From NCBI GenBank assembly GCA_022578605.1, contig MU394053.1, positions 497,960-561,959 on the forward strand: 64,000 bases of DNA, written 5' to 3'. The DNA comes from Camillea tinctor. Its lineage: Eukaryota; Ascomycota; Sordariomycetes; Xylariales; Xylariaceae. Below are positions 1 through 11,904 of this stretch, piece by piece. Every line of letters begins with the position of its first letter. Positions within the stretch are counted from its first letter, which is position 1. The notes beneath the pieces are model-generated. The model was not told the origin of the DNA, made no database searches, and worked only from the letters and a program-made list of their open reading frames with translations. The translations under genes and the position numbers were made by a program.

Positions 1-1073
1 AGAAGGATGAAAGTGCAGATTTGGGTATGGAAGAGCTCAAAAGTTGTGAAGTTTTCCTTCAGGTCTTTGGAGACTTAATGCCCTTGACTATTTAAGATGG
101 TACTAGGTGCCGTACCCAACTCTTTCTTCAAAGAGCTGGTATGGAAAGTAGTTTAGAGTAGACTATTCAATGGTGAGCCCTTTGATTAACTATAGACTCC
201 TGTGCGACGTCTGCTCTTCAGATTTGAAATCGACAGGGAGAAAATAAATCCGAGAAAAGTCTCGAGTCTGGCGTCTAAGTTGGACGCCGGGGAGACTCGA
301 TGTATCCCTGATTAATCGCATCTGGGCTTGGCGTCGATAGGCGATGTGCTTGCATGAGAAGGCCTACGTCCCACGTAGTGCAGAAATGAGTATAAGTGCT
401 ATGTTGAATTGCATTTATACCCCTGTCATTACTCTGATGGGAACCATCCTCTAGCTCTGATAGGTCATCACTCGTTCCGGAGTTGCATCAGGGGCTATAA
501 CCCTGGAAACTCTCCCCTACGAGACCAATGAAGGGTAAAAGAATCCGGAGTAATCTTGATACTCCTAACTTAGCAAGACTTGTTTGCTCTTGACATTTCT
601 AGAAGAAAATGTACTATGGACGGGGTTTATTTGTCCCTAGTTATGTAATCCTCAGAATCATGCCTTTCCTTCCTGAGTGAGGGCATCTACAGATGATTAC
701 TCTGGTTTTGCTGAGTTTAGAATAGAGATAACAGATATCTTGGCTCCATGTCACCTAGATTACTACTATAGGATGAAATATATCCCGTATGTCTCTTAAC
801 TTGTATATATCATCGCATAGGATGTCAAGATGAATATGTTTTACGTGAAAGACCAAGCACATACACGCACACGCACATATACACACGCACACTCGGGTTG
901 CCGAGGTGGTTCTCGACTTATATACTTTGCCGTTTCATACTGAGCTTATTGCATCCCGACCCTAGAGAAGACGGACAGATATACATAGTCAGAATCAAGA
1001 GCCTTCGCAAGATTTGATTGAGCCCTCAGGTCTTGCGAAGTTTCCCGAACAGCGCATTCCCACCACCATCGCC
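1..1073. other. Spacer upstream of the MFS exporter
   Basis: No open frame here looks coding on either strand. The last 220 bases are the likely promoter and leader of the MFS gene. They hold a CA-rich stretch at about 858-892 and a TATATA at about 919, roughly 155 bases before the start codon. The upstream gene is outside the window. Confidence 0.5.
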
Positions 1074-2789
1074 ATGGCATCTACACCGTCGACGGGCAAT
1101 GTTGCCAACAGCGCGACAGCCGATAGTCTCGATAAAGAAAAATGTCAGCTTGACTCGAGCCATGGATCCACTCCGAGTGGCTCTGTCCTCGAAAACTTTA
1201 CCGATTCGGATATTGAGGCTCAAGGTTCCCGGCCAGCCAAGAAGCCCTTCTCCTTTTGGATGTCCATCGTCTGCATTCTCACCATAGCCTTTATCGTTTC
1301 CTGGGATGCAACATGCCTGGCAGTTGCCATTCCTTCGATTTCGAAAGACCTTAACGGTTCATCCTTCCAATCGTTTTGGGCCAGTATAGCCTTCATGATT
1401 GGTGTGGTAGCCACACAGCCCATCTATACAAGCGTGTCGGACATTGTGGGCCGGAAGCCACCTCTATATACTGCTATGACACTATTTGCTGTCGGAGCCA
1501 TCATATTTGCAACCGCACATGATATGTCAGTCGTGATCGCCGGTCGATTGGTCCAAGGCCTAGGGGGTGGCGGTCTTGACGTCCTGGAGTCGGTCCTGCT
1601 CGCTGACGTGACCACCCTAAAAGAGCGGCCGCTATACCTCAGCTTACAGGGCATCCCTATAGTTTCAGGCTTCGTTCTCGGCCCTATCATTGGATCCTTA
1701 TTCAGCGAGTTCGCGACATGGAGATGGATTGGATGGATCAACCTTCCCTTTACTGGTTTCTCTATGGTCTTAGCTTTCTTCTTCCTTCACCTCAGGCCTA
1801 TCGAGATTGATACAAGGAGTAGACTCCAGCGATTGGACTGGACTGGTATGGTCCTTTTCGTCGTAGGAGCTGCTGCTTTCTCGCTGCCGCTTAGTTGGGC
1901 TGACTCCCTATACCCATGGACGGACTGGAGAACACTCCTACCGTTCATCATCGGTGTGATAGTAATGATCGGTTTCTGGTTCTACGAGGCCCGACCACAA
2001 GAGCCCATGATTCCCCATCGTCTTTTCCATAACATCACGGCTTGCATGTCGATTGCTACCGGTTTCCTCCACGGACTGGTTATGTACAGTATACTTCTGT
2101 ACTTGCCACTATTCTTCCAGGCAGTCTACTTGCAGTCACCCCTCCAGTCTGGCATTTCGATCCTACCTATCTGTGTCCTCATGATTGCGGCCAGTGCTGT
2201 TGCACCCATCTTGGTTAAGATAAGCAAGATGTATCTCCCCTACCTCTGGGGCGGGTGGATACTTACAACCTTGTTTATGGGGTTATTCTATCTGGCTGGC
2301 CAGGACTCGTCAACAGCCACTGCAAATGCCTTCCAATCATTGCTGGGCGTTGGTATTGGCATCGTCTTCACTGTGACGGCTCTGCCGATGCAAGGAAGCG
2401 TCAAAAATGTAGATGACCAGGGGTTGGCGGCCGGCATGTTAGTGACATTCAGACTCTATGGGGCATTGATTGGCCTCGCTATCGGTTCCAGCGTCTTCAA
2501 CAGTTTCTTCGCTAAGAGCATCGTTGCTCTTGACCCACTCCCAGAGGCTCTTGCGGAATTGGCTGACCCCAGCCACGCTATCAGCTTCATCCCGAACATA
2601 CCTGACTTAGACCTGCCACAAGACCAAATGGAGGCCCTCATCCAAGCTTACAGAGTCCCGTTCCGTGCTATCTGGGTTACAATGGCTGCACTGTCTGGTA
2701 TTGCCACGGTCATGTCTTTCCTGATGACCAAGATTGATCACGACAACGAGGAGCAAGGCAAGCAACGGTTTGAAGAACGCAAGAAATGA
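1074..2789 (+). CDS. MFS drug/toxin exporter, DHA14-like, intronless
   Basis: This is a 571-residue plasma-membrane proton antiporter of the major facilitator superfamily, of the fungal kind that exports drugs, toxins or secondary metabolites. After a hydrophilic N-terminus of about 58 residues come many hydrophobic segments, consistent with 12-14 membrane helices. Motif A is seen as SDIVGRKP (residues 122-129), GRLVQGLGGGG at 157-167, and the antiporter motif C as VLGPIIGSLF at 201-210 followed by WRWIGWINLP. I start at ATG 1074; the frame is open further upstream, but only from a TTG. No intron is needed. The gene points away from the cluster to its right and is separated from the RRM-like gene by 2.3 kb, so membership in that cluster is uncertain. 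The cargo cannot be told from sequence. Confidence 0.9.
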   Translation: MASTPSTGNVANSATADSLDKEKCQLDSSHGSTPSGSVLENFTDSDIEAQGSRPAKKPFSFWMSIVCILTIAFIVSWDATCLAVAIPSISKDLNGSSFQSFWASIAFMIGVVATQPIYTSVSDIVGRKPPLYTAMTLFAVGAIIFATAHDMSVVIAGRLVQGLGGGGLDVLESVLLADVTTLKERPLYLSLQGIPIVSGFVLGPIIGSLFSEFATWRWIGWINLPFTGFSMVLAFFFLHLRPIEIDTRSRLQRLDWTGMVLFVVGAAAFSLPLSWADSLYPWTDWRTLLPFIIGVIVMIGFWFYEARPQEPMIPHRLFHNITACMSIATGFLHGLVMYSILLYLPLFFQAVYLQSPLQSGISILPICVLMIAASAVAPILVKISKMYLPYLWGGWILTTLFMGLFYLAGQDSSTATANAFQSLLGVGIGIVFTVTALPMQGSVKNVDDQGLAAGMLVTFRLYGALIGLAIGSSVFNSFFAKSIVALDPLPEALAELADPSHAISFIPNIPDLDLPQDQMEALIQAYRVPFRAIWVTMAALSGIATVMSFLMTKIDHDNEEQGKQRFEERKK

Positions 2790-5084
2790 GGCACCTATGA
2801 ATAGGCTCAAGACTTGGCGGAAGGATTGCATATGACCAGGCATATGTGGATGGGGCAGATAAGGAAGGTCGGGGTAAGAACCACATACGGTTCCAGATCC
2901 CTGTTGTGGATGACCCCCGAAAGGTTCACATGCATACAGGGGTCGTGGCACTCAACTCATGGAATGGATTGGAAGATGATGATGAAATTGTGAAAGGGTG
3001 TGAATAGAGGCAAATGTTTTCTCTTTAGACAATACGGACTAACTTACATAAATATGTCAAAGTACAACGCAATTGCGCGACTATGTACTAATGCGTGAGA
3101 GTGACATAGCCGGGGGGTCTGGGCGTCTCTCAACTTGCGTACCGAGACTCGAGTCTGCATAGCGGGGGGTGGAAATGCTGCTCGAAGGCACAGCTGAAAT
3201 AATACGAAATTACATACAAGATCTAGAATGTGAATAAAGTACTTTGCATAAACACAACATGGTATGATCAAAGGATTATTGATAGCATAGAAGTAGGCTA
3301 TATCTTTCAATAGTCATTTCAAATTATAATTATCAATACTTTTAGACTTGCGAGTCCTATCGCCTCGAACAAATACGTACATAGGGAGTCTACGAATCAT
3401 GGTACGAAGTATAGCCCCTATACAAAACCTACGGGGACAGAATATAGCTGAAAATCCCAACATGCTCAACCAACCACAAAACGACGCGTAAATATTGCTG
3501 AAAATTAAGGAAAGGTCGGTGTATGCTGTCATGCAGAAGAAACACAATAATTTGACGAGTTCAAGAGACGAAAGAAGGCAATAAGTCGTGAATACACAAG
3601 GGTAGCCATTTTTGTTTCGTTTTTATGAGAGCAGTGTAATGTGTCCTACTACGAATCAGGAAGCTTTCTAGTGTCGAATATTGCCCGGTGTCAAGCTATG
3701 CTGATAGAAGATCTTGTATAACAGCTATGTCTCTCACAACTGTATGACTGGGAGGACCTGTGTTTATATATACAACAGTTACGAGGTTATTCTGTGCAGT
3801 ATTGATGTAAAACTCTTGAATACTTATCATAGAGAATCTATGTTTCTTTGGTAGTATTATGTGTACAAAACTCTACTTGCTTTTTACCTTTGATGTGACC
3901 TAATTGATACTTTCCATTGCAATGTAATTGCGGGCTCTCTTTGCCATATGTAGCTATATACGGATTGTTTGCACTAGAACTATGAGATTCTAATATTCTG
4001 GTATGTGCAGAGAAAATCAGTTATTATCGATTGCCTGTAAGAAATTGATTCGACTATGGATAATATTACTAGGTGTATTCGTAGCGGTCATGTTTAAATG
4101 TAAGTACTAGGTAAAGGGAGAAATATTGAGATATTGTTCTTAAAACTTCGACTCCTTAAATTTTTTTTTGGGGGTGAAACTGTTACAGAATCATATGTAG
4201 TGAAATGGCTCTGAAGTTGACACGCAGTAATTTAGAAGGTCAATCAATAAATACAAAGACATATTATCATGAAACCCATTATACTACTGAATTTTTTAAA
4301 TTTATTATTATCTGCTTCGTGTAATAATGATCATGTCATAGCAATGACATTACTCATCATAGTAATTAGCGTGATGGATGTTGGGATCAAAATAGGGGGT
4401 TGAATCATATTCATGTCTAGGTATGTTACCTACCTACCTTATATACCTAAGTAGGTAGATAGTTGTTCTAGAGAGCAAACTATCCACCAACACATGAAAT
4501 TCATTGTTAACAAACAATATCGATGGCAATGACAGACCTAACCTTTAAGAGTGAATGGAAGCTAAGCGCCTATTTTGTTCCACCTACATACCACTTCCTC
4601 ACCCGACCCTGTTATCCTTCCCCCCAAATATAGAAATGCGTATGTGAAATCAATGGTTACTTGAACACTCTAGAGTTTCTTGCCATTCTCGTACTTTTCG
4701 ATTCCAACATTCATCCTCTACGGGAGAAAATACTAATGCACATAATGGTAAGTGAGAAATCGATCTAGAATTATCACCGTAGGAACGAGACGCCCCGTCT
4801 GAGTTATCATACTAGTTTCCATGAGTTAAATTAGAATTCCATCACACTCTATACGTCAGATTACTATCTTATGAGAAGAAGTAATAATCACCGTTATTGC
4901 GCAAGAAGCCAATATTCAAGGTGCACGCTGCGATCATCCTTTAATATATATCATTCTCCATTTCCCTTCAGAACAAGTCACTGTAGCTACCTACTAGATA
5001 TTCCATAGCACTGGTACAGAGGTCCATTGCTACTCCACCAGTGTCTCCCCATATTAACAATCACTAAGACCAAGCAATCCGCAG
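2790..5084. other. AT-rich spacer, no gene recognised
   Basis: About 2.3 kb with many stops in all frames and homopolymer A/T tracts, for example around 4157-4172. Only short ORFs occur, none with recognisable protein features. Palindromic words of the CTAGGTAG type, common in the spacers of this window, appear around 4420-4460. Confidence 0.5.
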
Positions 5085-5998
5085 ATGTCAGCCTTCCGAG
5101 CTGAATTCTTCCGGCCTATGCACATCGCGCAAGGCGGAAAAGACAAGACAACAAGTCAGAAGACCACAGGGAAATCCCCCAGGGGCGGCTGCAACGGCTG
5201 CAAAACCACCAGCTCAAGACGAAACTCCGACAAGGCCAACGCCGCCGTCGACCCGTCGCAGAACTGCGCCGTGCACGCCATCATCGAGGCCGACGTTCTC
5301 TACTTTGACGTATTTGACACGATGCCGCGCGTCGGCAAGGTCAAGTCGTGCTGGGTCAACCGGCCCGATGGCGAGCACCCCACCACCTCGACCGTCAAGC
5401 TCGTGTTCTTTACCCACGCCGCCGCGCAACAGCTCATTGACGAGGCGTCTAATTGGATTATCAACGGCACGCGGCCTTACTGCACTTGGGACCGGAATTG
5501 CATCGGTCCTGAGGATAGCGTGGGGAAGAGCCGTGTGCTGCGGAGTGAGTGTTAGAGGGCCATCTACTTAAACCCCCCTCCTCTTCCTTCCCCCTTTTTG
5601 GCTTGTCGCGGGAATGAAAACCACCTATTATTGTCTAGGCATATGGAGATGTTTCACTTCCTAATACGATGTTCAAGAGCAGGAAAACATGATTCCGAAG
5701 GAGCGAGTTACTGACTCAAACTGTTATCACAGTTACCGGGCATAAGGATTTCGTCAACTACGAGGCCCTGGGAGCGTACTTCTCGGTGAAGCTGAGGTAC
5801 CAGACCCAGAAGGTCGGCACGGTGTACTTCGGCGCTACGGGCATAAATCAGGTGGACTGGTACTTCGCGAGCTACTCGAACCAGGCGCAGATAGCGTGCA
5901 TGGCACTGGAGAGGGAGAGACCGGATGTAGAAGGGAATGCAGAGGGAGTGCGGGTGGAGTTCCGACCGGACCCATGTGATCCCAGTGAGGAGGTTTGA
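5085..5998 (+). CDS. Small RRM-like hypothetical protein, two exons
   Basis: Joining 5085-5544 and 5733-5998 gives 241 residues. The 188-nt intron has donor GTGAGT, branch-like CTGAC near 5711 and acceptor CACAG; the join is in phase 1 and reads ITGHKDFVNYEAL. The N-terminal 55 residues are polar and look disordered. The rest resembles the paired alpha-beta modules of a fungal family of RRM-like proteins: a first module around VGKVKSCWVNRPDGEH and VKLVFFTHAAAQQLI, and a second around HKDFVNYEALGAYF with an aromatic YFASYSNQAQIACMAL strand/helix. Such proteins are presumed to bind nucleic acid, but no function is established to my knowledge. It converges on the Zn2Cys6 gene 208 bases away. The family call rests on memory of similar hypothetical proteins. 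Confidence 0.65.
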
Positions 5999-6206
5999 CA
6001 GGTTCTTGGGTATTATGACACGCATTATATAAATGATGATGGAGATATCTCCTGCTGAGGGAAGGTAGCTCGAGACGATTTCTACTTGTATAGTACAGCC
6101 CCTTATAGGCTAAGCCGAACCAAAGGAACACTTCGGCATTTACCACGATTCGAGAGCATGAGTGAGTGGTGCTCGACGAGCGTGTGTTAAGCTACCAACA
6201 ACACGG

Positions 6207-9201
6207 TCAAGGCTGCAGTTCTAGGAAAGGGTTCGACAGAGTGTCATTGTAGCCTGTAAATATCCAGTCAAGATCAATGCCCATCTGTGTCTCTGGAATT
6301 TCCGTCCCCATGTTCACTGCTGACTGCTGCTGCTGCTGTCGCTGCTGCGAAGGCGACATACGTTGGTTCATCCCGTACTGCGAATCGAAACTATCCGTAC
6401 GTGTGCGCTTTCTCTCCAGCGAGTCGTCCAATGGGATGTTACGGCGCAATCGCCGTGGGCGACCGCGGTTCTCCCACTGACGCTGCAATAAAGCGAGGAA
6501 GTCCCGCGCCTTCTTCGCATTTTCCCACGAGGAGCTGAACTCATCGAGCGCACGGAAACATGCGCTGAGGTGCTGCCCTAGCTCGTTTCCTCCTGAGCCC
6601 TTGTAGCCTGCCCGCAGGGCGAAGATGAGCAGCAGGGCGGCCGAGCAGGTTATGCCTACTGCTTGGATGTTCATGCGCCGTAGCGTGTATCGCGACTCGT
6701 AGAGTTGTAGGAGCTTCGCGATCGATACAGCGGAGTCGACGCACTTCATGCGGGCGTTCGTTGCGATTGGACATCCTTGAGGCTCGGGTGCTAGATAGGC
6801 AGTGGACATCCATGGCCGGTGGGTATGAATTGTAGTCTGATGGTATTGCATACTGTAGAGTATGAGTTCAAGAACGAATCAATTCTAGCGATGTTCACTT
6901 ACTGTAGTAACAATACGTGTGGAAGATATGGTTTCTCTTGGTCGTCCAAATCGACCTGAAGAGATGGGCTAAGGCTATCCTTCCAGTTGACAAGCTTTTG
7001 AACCGTTCTCTCGTATATCTCTCTGATCGTTTCTGGTGCTACAGTATATCTTCCATAGCTATTGAAGATATGTTAATATTTTCTTCTCCTTAGTAGTGAA
7101 ACACTCAGAGTATAGCTTACAGAGAATCGCCAAGGGGAACGATGATATCCCATAGAAGCGCACGTTTTCGACTCAGTTCATCAGTAGGGTCAAGCAAAGG
7201 GGTGCATTCTTTCAACGATTTAGGGGTCACATAAGGGATCCATTGACCGACGGCATCTCCACGAGGCCCGGTGCCTAACTTTGAAACAGTCACATCGGCT
7301 GTGTTTATACGGAACGGACGTCCGAGGTAGAAGCTCCAAGCACTAGACCTTTGCTTAGTGGGACACATATGGGTCAATACTGGTATAATGTGGTTCACTC
7401 ACTGATCAGTAGCATATGCCCCCCAGAAAACGGTCTGTCTCAGTGCAGCCTCGGCTTGGCTTATAGATCCCTTGGCAACGTAAGGAGATAAATCAAGATG
7501 CAATGATAGATCAAATGCAAGCCTTATTGCCATTCCTGGGAAAAGGTCAGAACCAACAGATGCCTAGACTGTGCCAGCCAGTGTGCACATACCGCTGTAG
7601 AGCCATCCGCGAGCATCTCTCTTGCAGCCAATGTCGTGTCCGCTGAGGACTACACAAGCTTGCACAGTGGCAAGACAAGGACAATCCAGCTCGATGTCCA
7701 AGAGGGCCTTTGCTCTATCTGCGAAGAAGTCCGCCAGAGATCTGGGAAACGTGACAAAACTGGGATGATGACGGGTCTCGAAGGCTGCCCCTAATGCACA
7801 TCTGAGGAACGTCAGGATATTAGACCGGAGTTTCAACTATTTCGTGAACCTTGACACTCACATTGAATTTCTGAGAGCTTCAGAGTAATATGATGTATCC
7901 TCATCCTTGTCTCCCCATCGTATTTTCGCCTCTTCGTATAGCTTTCTGTCGACCACATGCATTGTCGGATCTTGCCAAGCAAAATATAAATTGACTAGAT
8001 GTTCTTCAAGCTCTGGTGGAACGTCTCTGCCGATACCAAGACGGTCTAGGCAGTCCTGACCATCGTTGCGAATAGTACGATGCACTGTTAGATTATCAGG
8101 AGCCGGCATGTCAACCAGGTTGAAGTTCGAAGTCGGCCCATAATATCGAACTTGTCCATCGGAGCCAATTTGTAAAGACCCTACACGATCGGCCAGCAGG
8201 TTGACGAGATCTTCTGTATTTTCGGAATCCTCGAAGCACTCATCTGGCTGAGAGGGACAACTCGGTACTCGAACCGACCCTGGAGAACCACCGCTCGTTT
8301 CCCCAATAATTGTATGAGGTTCTGCAGTACTAGACAATGGCAAGTCCAGGGCCATATCTGTTGGAGGGACCCAATTCCAAGTTTCAGCACGGAAGTCAGC
8401 CAACGCCTGAGTGCCAGTCGTCACGGGTCTTCGCGAGCACGTCCCAATTGGGTCTATATCCAAATTTGTTTCGATTATATCATCGTATGAAGGTGGGTGG
8501 TCTGACGTGCTCCCACTCTTTCTGTTGTTGTAAGCGAATAATTCCGACTGAGCAGCGTCGTGCTGAGCGTCTGTTGATTCGACAACCTCCATTGGGGAGT
8601 TTGGAAATGGGTTTGGATTAGAAACCTGGTGAGAGCCGGTAGTGCTGTCATCTGTTATATTCCTAGACGGATTTTTCTTGCCAGGAAATGCCTGGCTCAG
8701 TTTTACATTATCTAGAACTTTTATTAACACGGCTTCTCCCTCTTTATCCATAGGTGGAGGTTCGAGGCCATTGTCGTATATGAACTGGTAAAGTTCATCT
8801 ACACGGCCAGATAATAACTCGATAGCAATTCGAAGGGATAATCTAGTTTGTTCGTTCGGTAAGTGTAAGTAACATAACATAGCTCACCCTAAAGTTGGTC
8901 TAGAATAGTAACACTGTTGGGAGAGACATAAAGTTAACTCACTTCCGCTTATCATCACCAGCTTGGTACCGACACTCCTTGCCTTTGTTTTTACAGTTGG
9001 AACATGTAGGATTGGCTCCATCGCACTGCAACTATGTCATTAGTTTTTCGAAGTTTTATTTTGGTTCGGTGAATTTAGAGCAATATAATTCTCGCTGACC
9101 TTTATTTTACTTTCACGGCAACAAACACATGCTGTTGTAATGTGCTTCCTCTTACTCCCTGTGGTTGGTGCTGACATGACTGCCGATGCAGGCATAATCA
9201 T
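6207..9201 (-). CDS. Zn(II)2Cys6 transcription factor with fungal-specific middle homology region
   Basis: Eight exons join in frame to 843 residues: 9201-9100, 9025-8943, 8842-7862, 7801-7593, 7535-7403, 7342-7121, 7058-6903, 6852-6207. The binuclear zinc cluster is complete: Cys25, 28, 35, 42, 45 and 52 with C-x2-C-x6-C-x6-C-x2-C-x6-C spacing. It is preceded by the basic GSKRKH and followed by KRKLSLRIAIELL, a likely linker and dimerisation helix. A long polar stretch leads to the regulatory domain, with ALGAAFE, LSGHDIGCKRDARGWLYSG, WSFYLGRPFRIN and PYLPHVLLLH. A Gln run (QQRQQQQQ) lies near the C-terminus. It should be a nuclear DNA-binding activator. Relatives of this type are often labelled NirA-like, which I would not rely on. 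Its position beside the enzyme cluster suggests it controls that cluster. Intron 1 splits the zinc cluster just before Cys35. Confidence 0.88.
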
Positions 9202-10143
9202 GTATATGTGATAACTAATAAGTTATATGAGTAAAGAAAGATGTTAGAAACTCGAAGCATGGTTGATATTGTAAAGTCAAGCTCTCCGCGGTCTGCAGAC
9301 TGCGGAGAATTGCGGGGAGGACAATACTTAAGGCCTACTACCCATGGTAGTATCACCCCGCAAAGACAAGGTAACCGGTGGATATGCCCACTGCAGTCAG
9401 TCTAGCTTACTATACTAATAAGGTGAGGGAACTTGGGTCAACTTAGCCTAGCTTCTAGTGTGGAACATGTCATGTACTAGGTATTCAACATTGAAATATG
9501 TCATAAGAGTTATGTATAGTCTTGGTAACGGAGTTCTAAACCATTTGCAAATACAACTACCTAGCATAAGTATGTATGTGATGATATTCCGTAATATAAT
9601 TATTTAATCCCGTTCCTAAAGTCGTATCTGTTCAACTGTTATTATCATAAGACTCTTCGAACCCTTCTCTTACATCCTATATCGGGGAGGATATGCCTGG
9701 CCTGCACACACACACTAGTTCAAGAGCCAAAGCAAAGCCAAGATCATCAGCTAACACGACACGGCATAAAGCTATAAATAGGTAGTTTCTTTGCTATTAC
9801 AGAGATTGATGCATATATGTACCATTCAACTCGACGTTAAATATCGGCGATGGATACCTGTTTTACACTTATACTAATCACTCAGCTTGCTCGGACTGCA
9901 TGATGTTGTTCCACCCAAATCAGTCCTATCAAACGATGCTGCGGTTACTAATTAATGGATAGACCTAGCCGCAAACTGTCGAGAGTATAGGTAAACCTGG
10001 AGACACTATATAAGGTCAAAAATGAATGGCATAGGTTAACAGGCCTTATGCCCAGAATCATACTACTACAAAAGGTTTGGTTTATTTTTATGCTAGGTAT
10101 CTAGTCTAAGAAAATAATAAAATACACCCGTAGACTTAAATTA
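9202..10143. other. Promoter region of the Zn2Cys6 gene and 3' side of the ALDH gene
   Basis: No coding frame is seen. The segment holds the 26-bp palindrome at 9283-9308, described separately. The remainder is AT-rich and probably contains the ALDH 3' untranslated region next to 10144. Confidence 0.5.
9283..9308. promoter_or_regulatory. 26-bp palindrome, candidate Zn2Cys6 operator
   Basis: The 26 bases are self-complementary with a single mismatched pair (9290/9301). The centre is a perfect GTCTGCAGAC at 9291-9300. Each arm carries TCTCCGC or its complement, so a CCG (9286-9288) and a CGG (9303-9305) lie 14 bases apart as an everted pair. Zn2Cys6 dimers commonly bind paired CGG triplets. 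It lies 82 bases before the start codon of the Zn2Cys6 gene, which fits autoregulation, but that is inference. Confidence 0.5.
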
Positions 10144-11904
10144 TTACTGAGATCCAGCATCTAGATTTCCAATCGTAATACTCTTGATGTTCTGATACTC
10201 CGCAAGACCGTAAAGGCTGCCCTCTTTCCCATACCCACTCTCCTTAACACCGCCAAAAGGGGCTTCAGCAGCACTGATCTTACCAGTATTGACACCCACC
10301 ATTCCGACCTGCATCCGCTGCGCGACACGCATCACACGACTGACATCACGAGAGTAAAAGTAGCCAGCAAGTCCAAATTCTGTGTTATTTGCGAGCCGTA
10401 TCGCGTCTTCCTCTGTGTCAAACTCAAACACGGGCGCCAGAGGACCAAAAGTCTCGTCATTGCTGACTATCATGTCGGGTGTGGCGCCTGAGAGGACTGT
10501 GGGTTCGAAGAAGAACCCTGGAGAATCCGGGGCCTTCCCACCGACTTCGATCTTAGCTCCCTTCGCAACGGCGTCCGACACGTGCTCACGGACTTTGTCG
10601 ACTGCAGATTTGTTTACTAATGGGCCCTGAGTCGTGTCGCTGTTGAGTCCTGCTCCCATCTTAAGTGCGGAGACTCTCTGGACTAACTTGGCGACGAAGG
10701 CCTTCGCGGCCCCCCTTTGGACATATATGCGATTGGCACTACACGAGTAGAAGTTAGCCTCGACATCGCTATCTGTATAGGGAGGGACATTGTGACATAC
10801 CACACGCAGGTCTGGCCAGAGCAGCGGAACTTGCAGAACATAGCACCCTCGACGGCGAGGTCGATGTCCGCATCGTCGAAGACAATAAACGGCGCATTTC
10901 CTCCCAGCTCTAAGCTGACCTTCTTCAGAGTCCCAGTTGCCAGGTTCGCGAGCATCTTGCCGACTGCCGTAGAGCCTGTAAAGCTGATCTTCTTAACCAG
11001 TGGGTTCGTAGCAATCTCCGTAGCCGCCTGCCGATTCTTCGTCGGACAAACCTGGATCGTCGCAGCAGGCAGACCAGCCTGCACCGCGAGTTTTGTAAGA
11101 GCAAGACACGTATAGGGCGTCTCGCTAGGGGGCTTTATGACTACAGAGCAGCCAGCCGCGAGCGCGGGCCCGATCTTCCTCGTAATCATGGCAGCTGGAA
11201 AGTTCCAGGGCGTGATGATGCCGCATACCCCTACAGGCTCTCGGATGGTCATCAATGTAGTGTGGGGGACGGAAGACGGGATCGTGACGCCATACGAGCG
11301 GGTGGCCTCTTCTGCGAACCAGGATATGAAGCTTGCGGCGTAGATCACTTCACCTTTCGCCTCTGCTAGGGTTTTTCCATTTTCGAGGCAAAGGATTGTC
11401 CCAACTGAAAAGGTGAATATGGTTAGTATGAACTTTCAGATGGCAGTAATATGTAAGTGCATGGGAGAGTATACGTACTATCGTCCGAGTTTGCTATAAT
11501 CAAGTCGTGCCATTTCCTTAGCAAAGCCCCCCTGCTGGTTCCCGTCGTGCTAGCAAAGAATTTGATTTGCGCATCATAGGCGCTCTGGATCGCCTTCTGG
11601 AAATCGGGAAGATCGCAATCGGCTACCTGTCCCAATACCATGCCAGTTGACGGTTCTGCTCACAAATCAATTACCAGGTTACGAACAACGAGTATCTATT
11701 TTTACTCACCATAGACGTCGAATTTCTTATCCGTAGCAACCCACTGGCCGCCTATGAAAGCATCGTGAATAAGGAGACTGGGGTCCTTGAGCTGGATTGA
11801 CGTAATGCATGGTTAGAGATCACTCTGTTAATGACGATGGCTAGCACACTCACGCTCGAGAGGGCCTTCTTGTGGTAATCGATATCTTGGTTGATGGCGC
11901 CCAT
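10144..11904 (-). CDS. NAD(P)-dependent aldehyde dehydrogenase, succinate-semialdehyde dehydrogenase type
   Basis: Five exons (11904-11854, 11791-11710, 11655-11479, 11404-10801, 10738-10144) join in frame to 502 residues, the usual length for this family. The product should oxidise an aldehyde to the acid with NAD(P)+, most likely succinate semialdehyde or a close analogue, in the cytosol; no targeting peptide is evident after MGAINQDIDYHKK. Landmarks are PWNFPAAMITRKIGPALAAG, the cofactor-binding FTGSTAVG, the general base in LELGGNAP, catalytic Cys303 in SGQTC, and the C-terminal APFGGVKESGYGKEG. The gene shares strand with the flavin monooxygenase and transketolase, and its upstream region carries the GGGTCCGGAATTTGA word at 12292. 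Substrate specificity within the SSADH/ALDH group cannot be fixed by eye. Confidence 0.88.
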
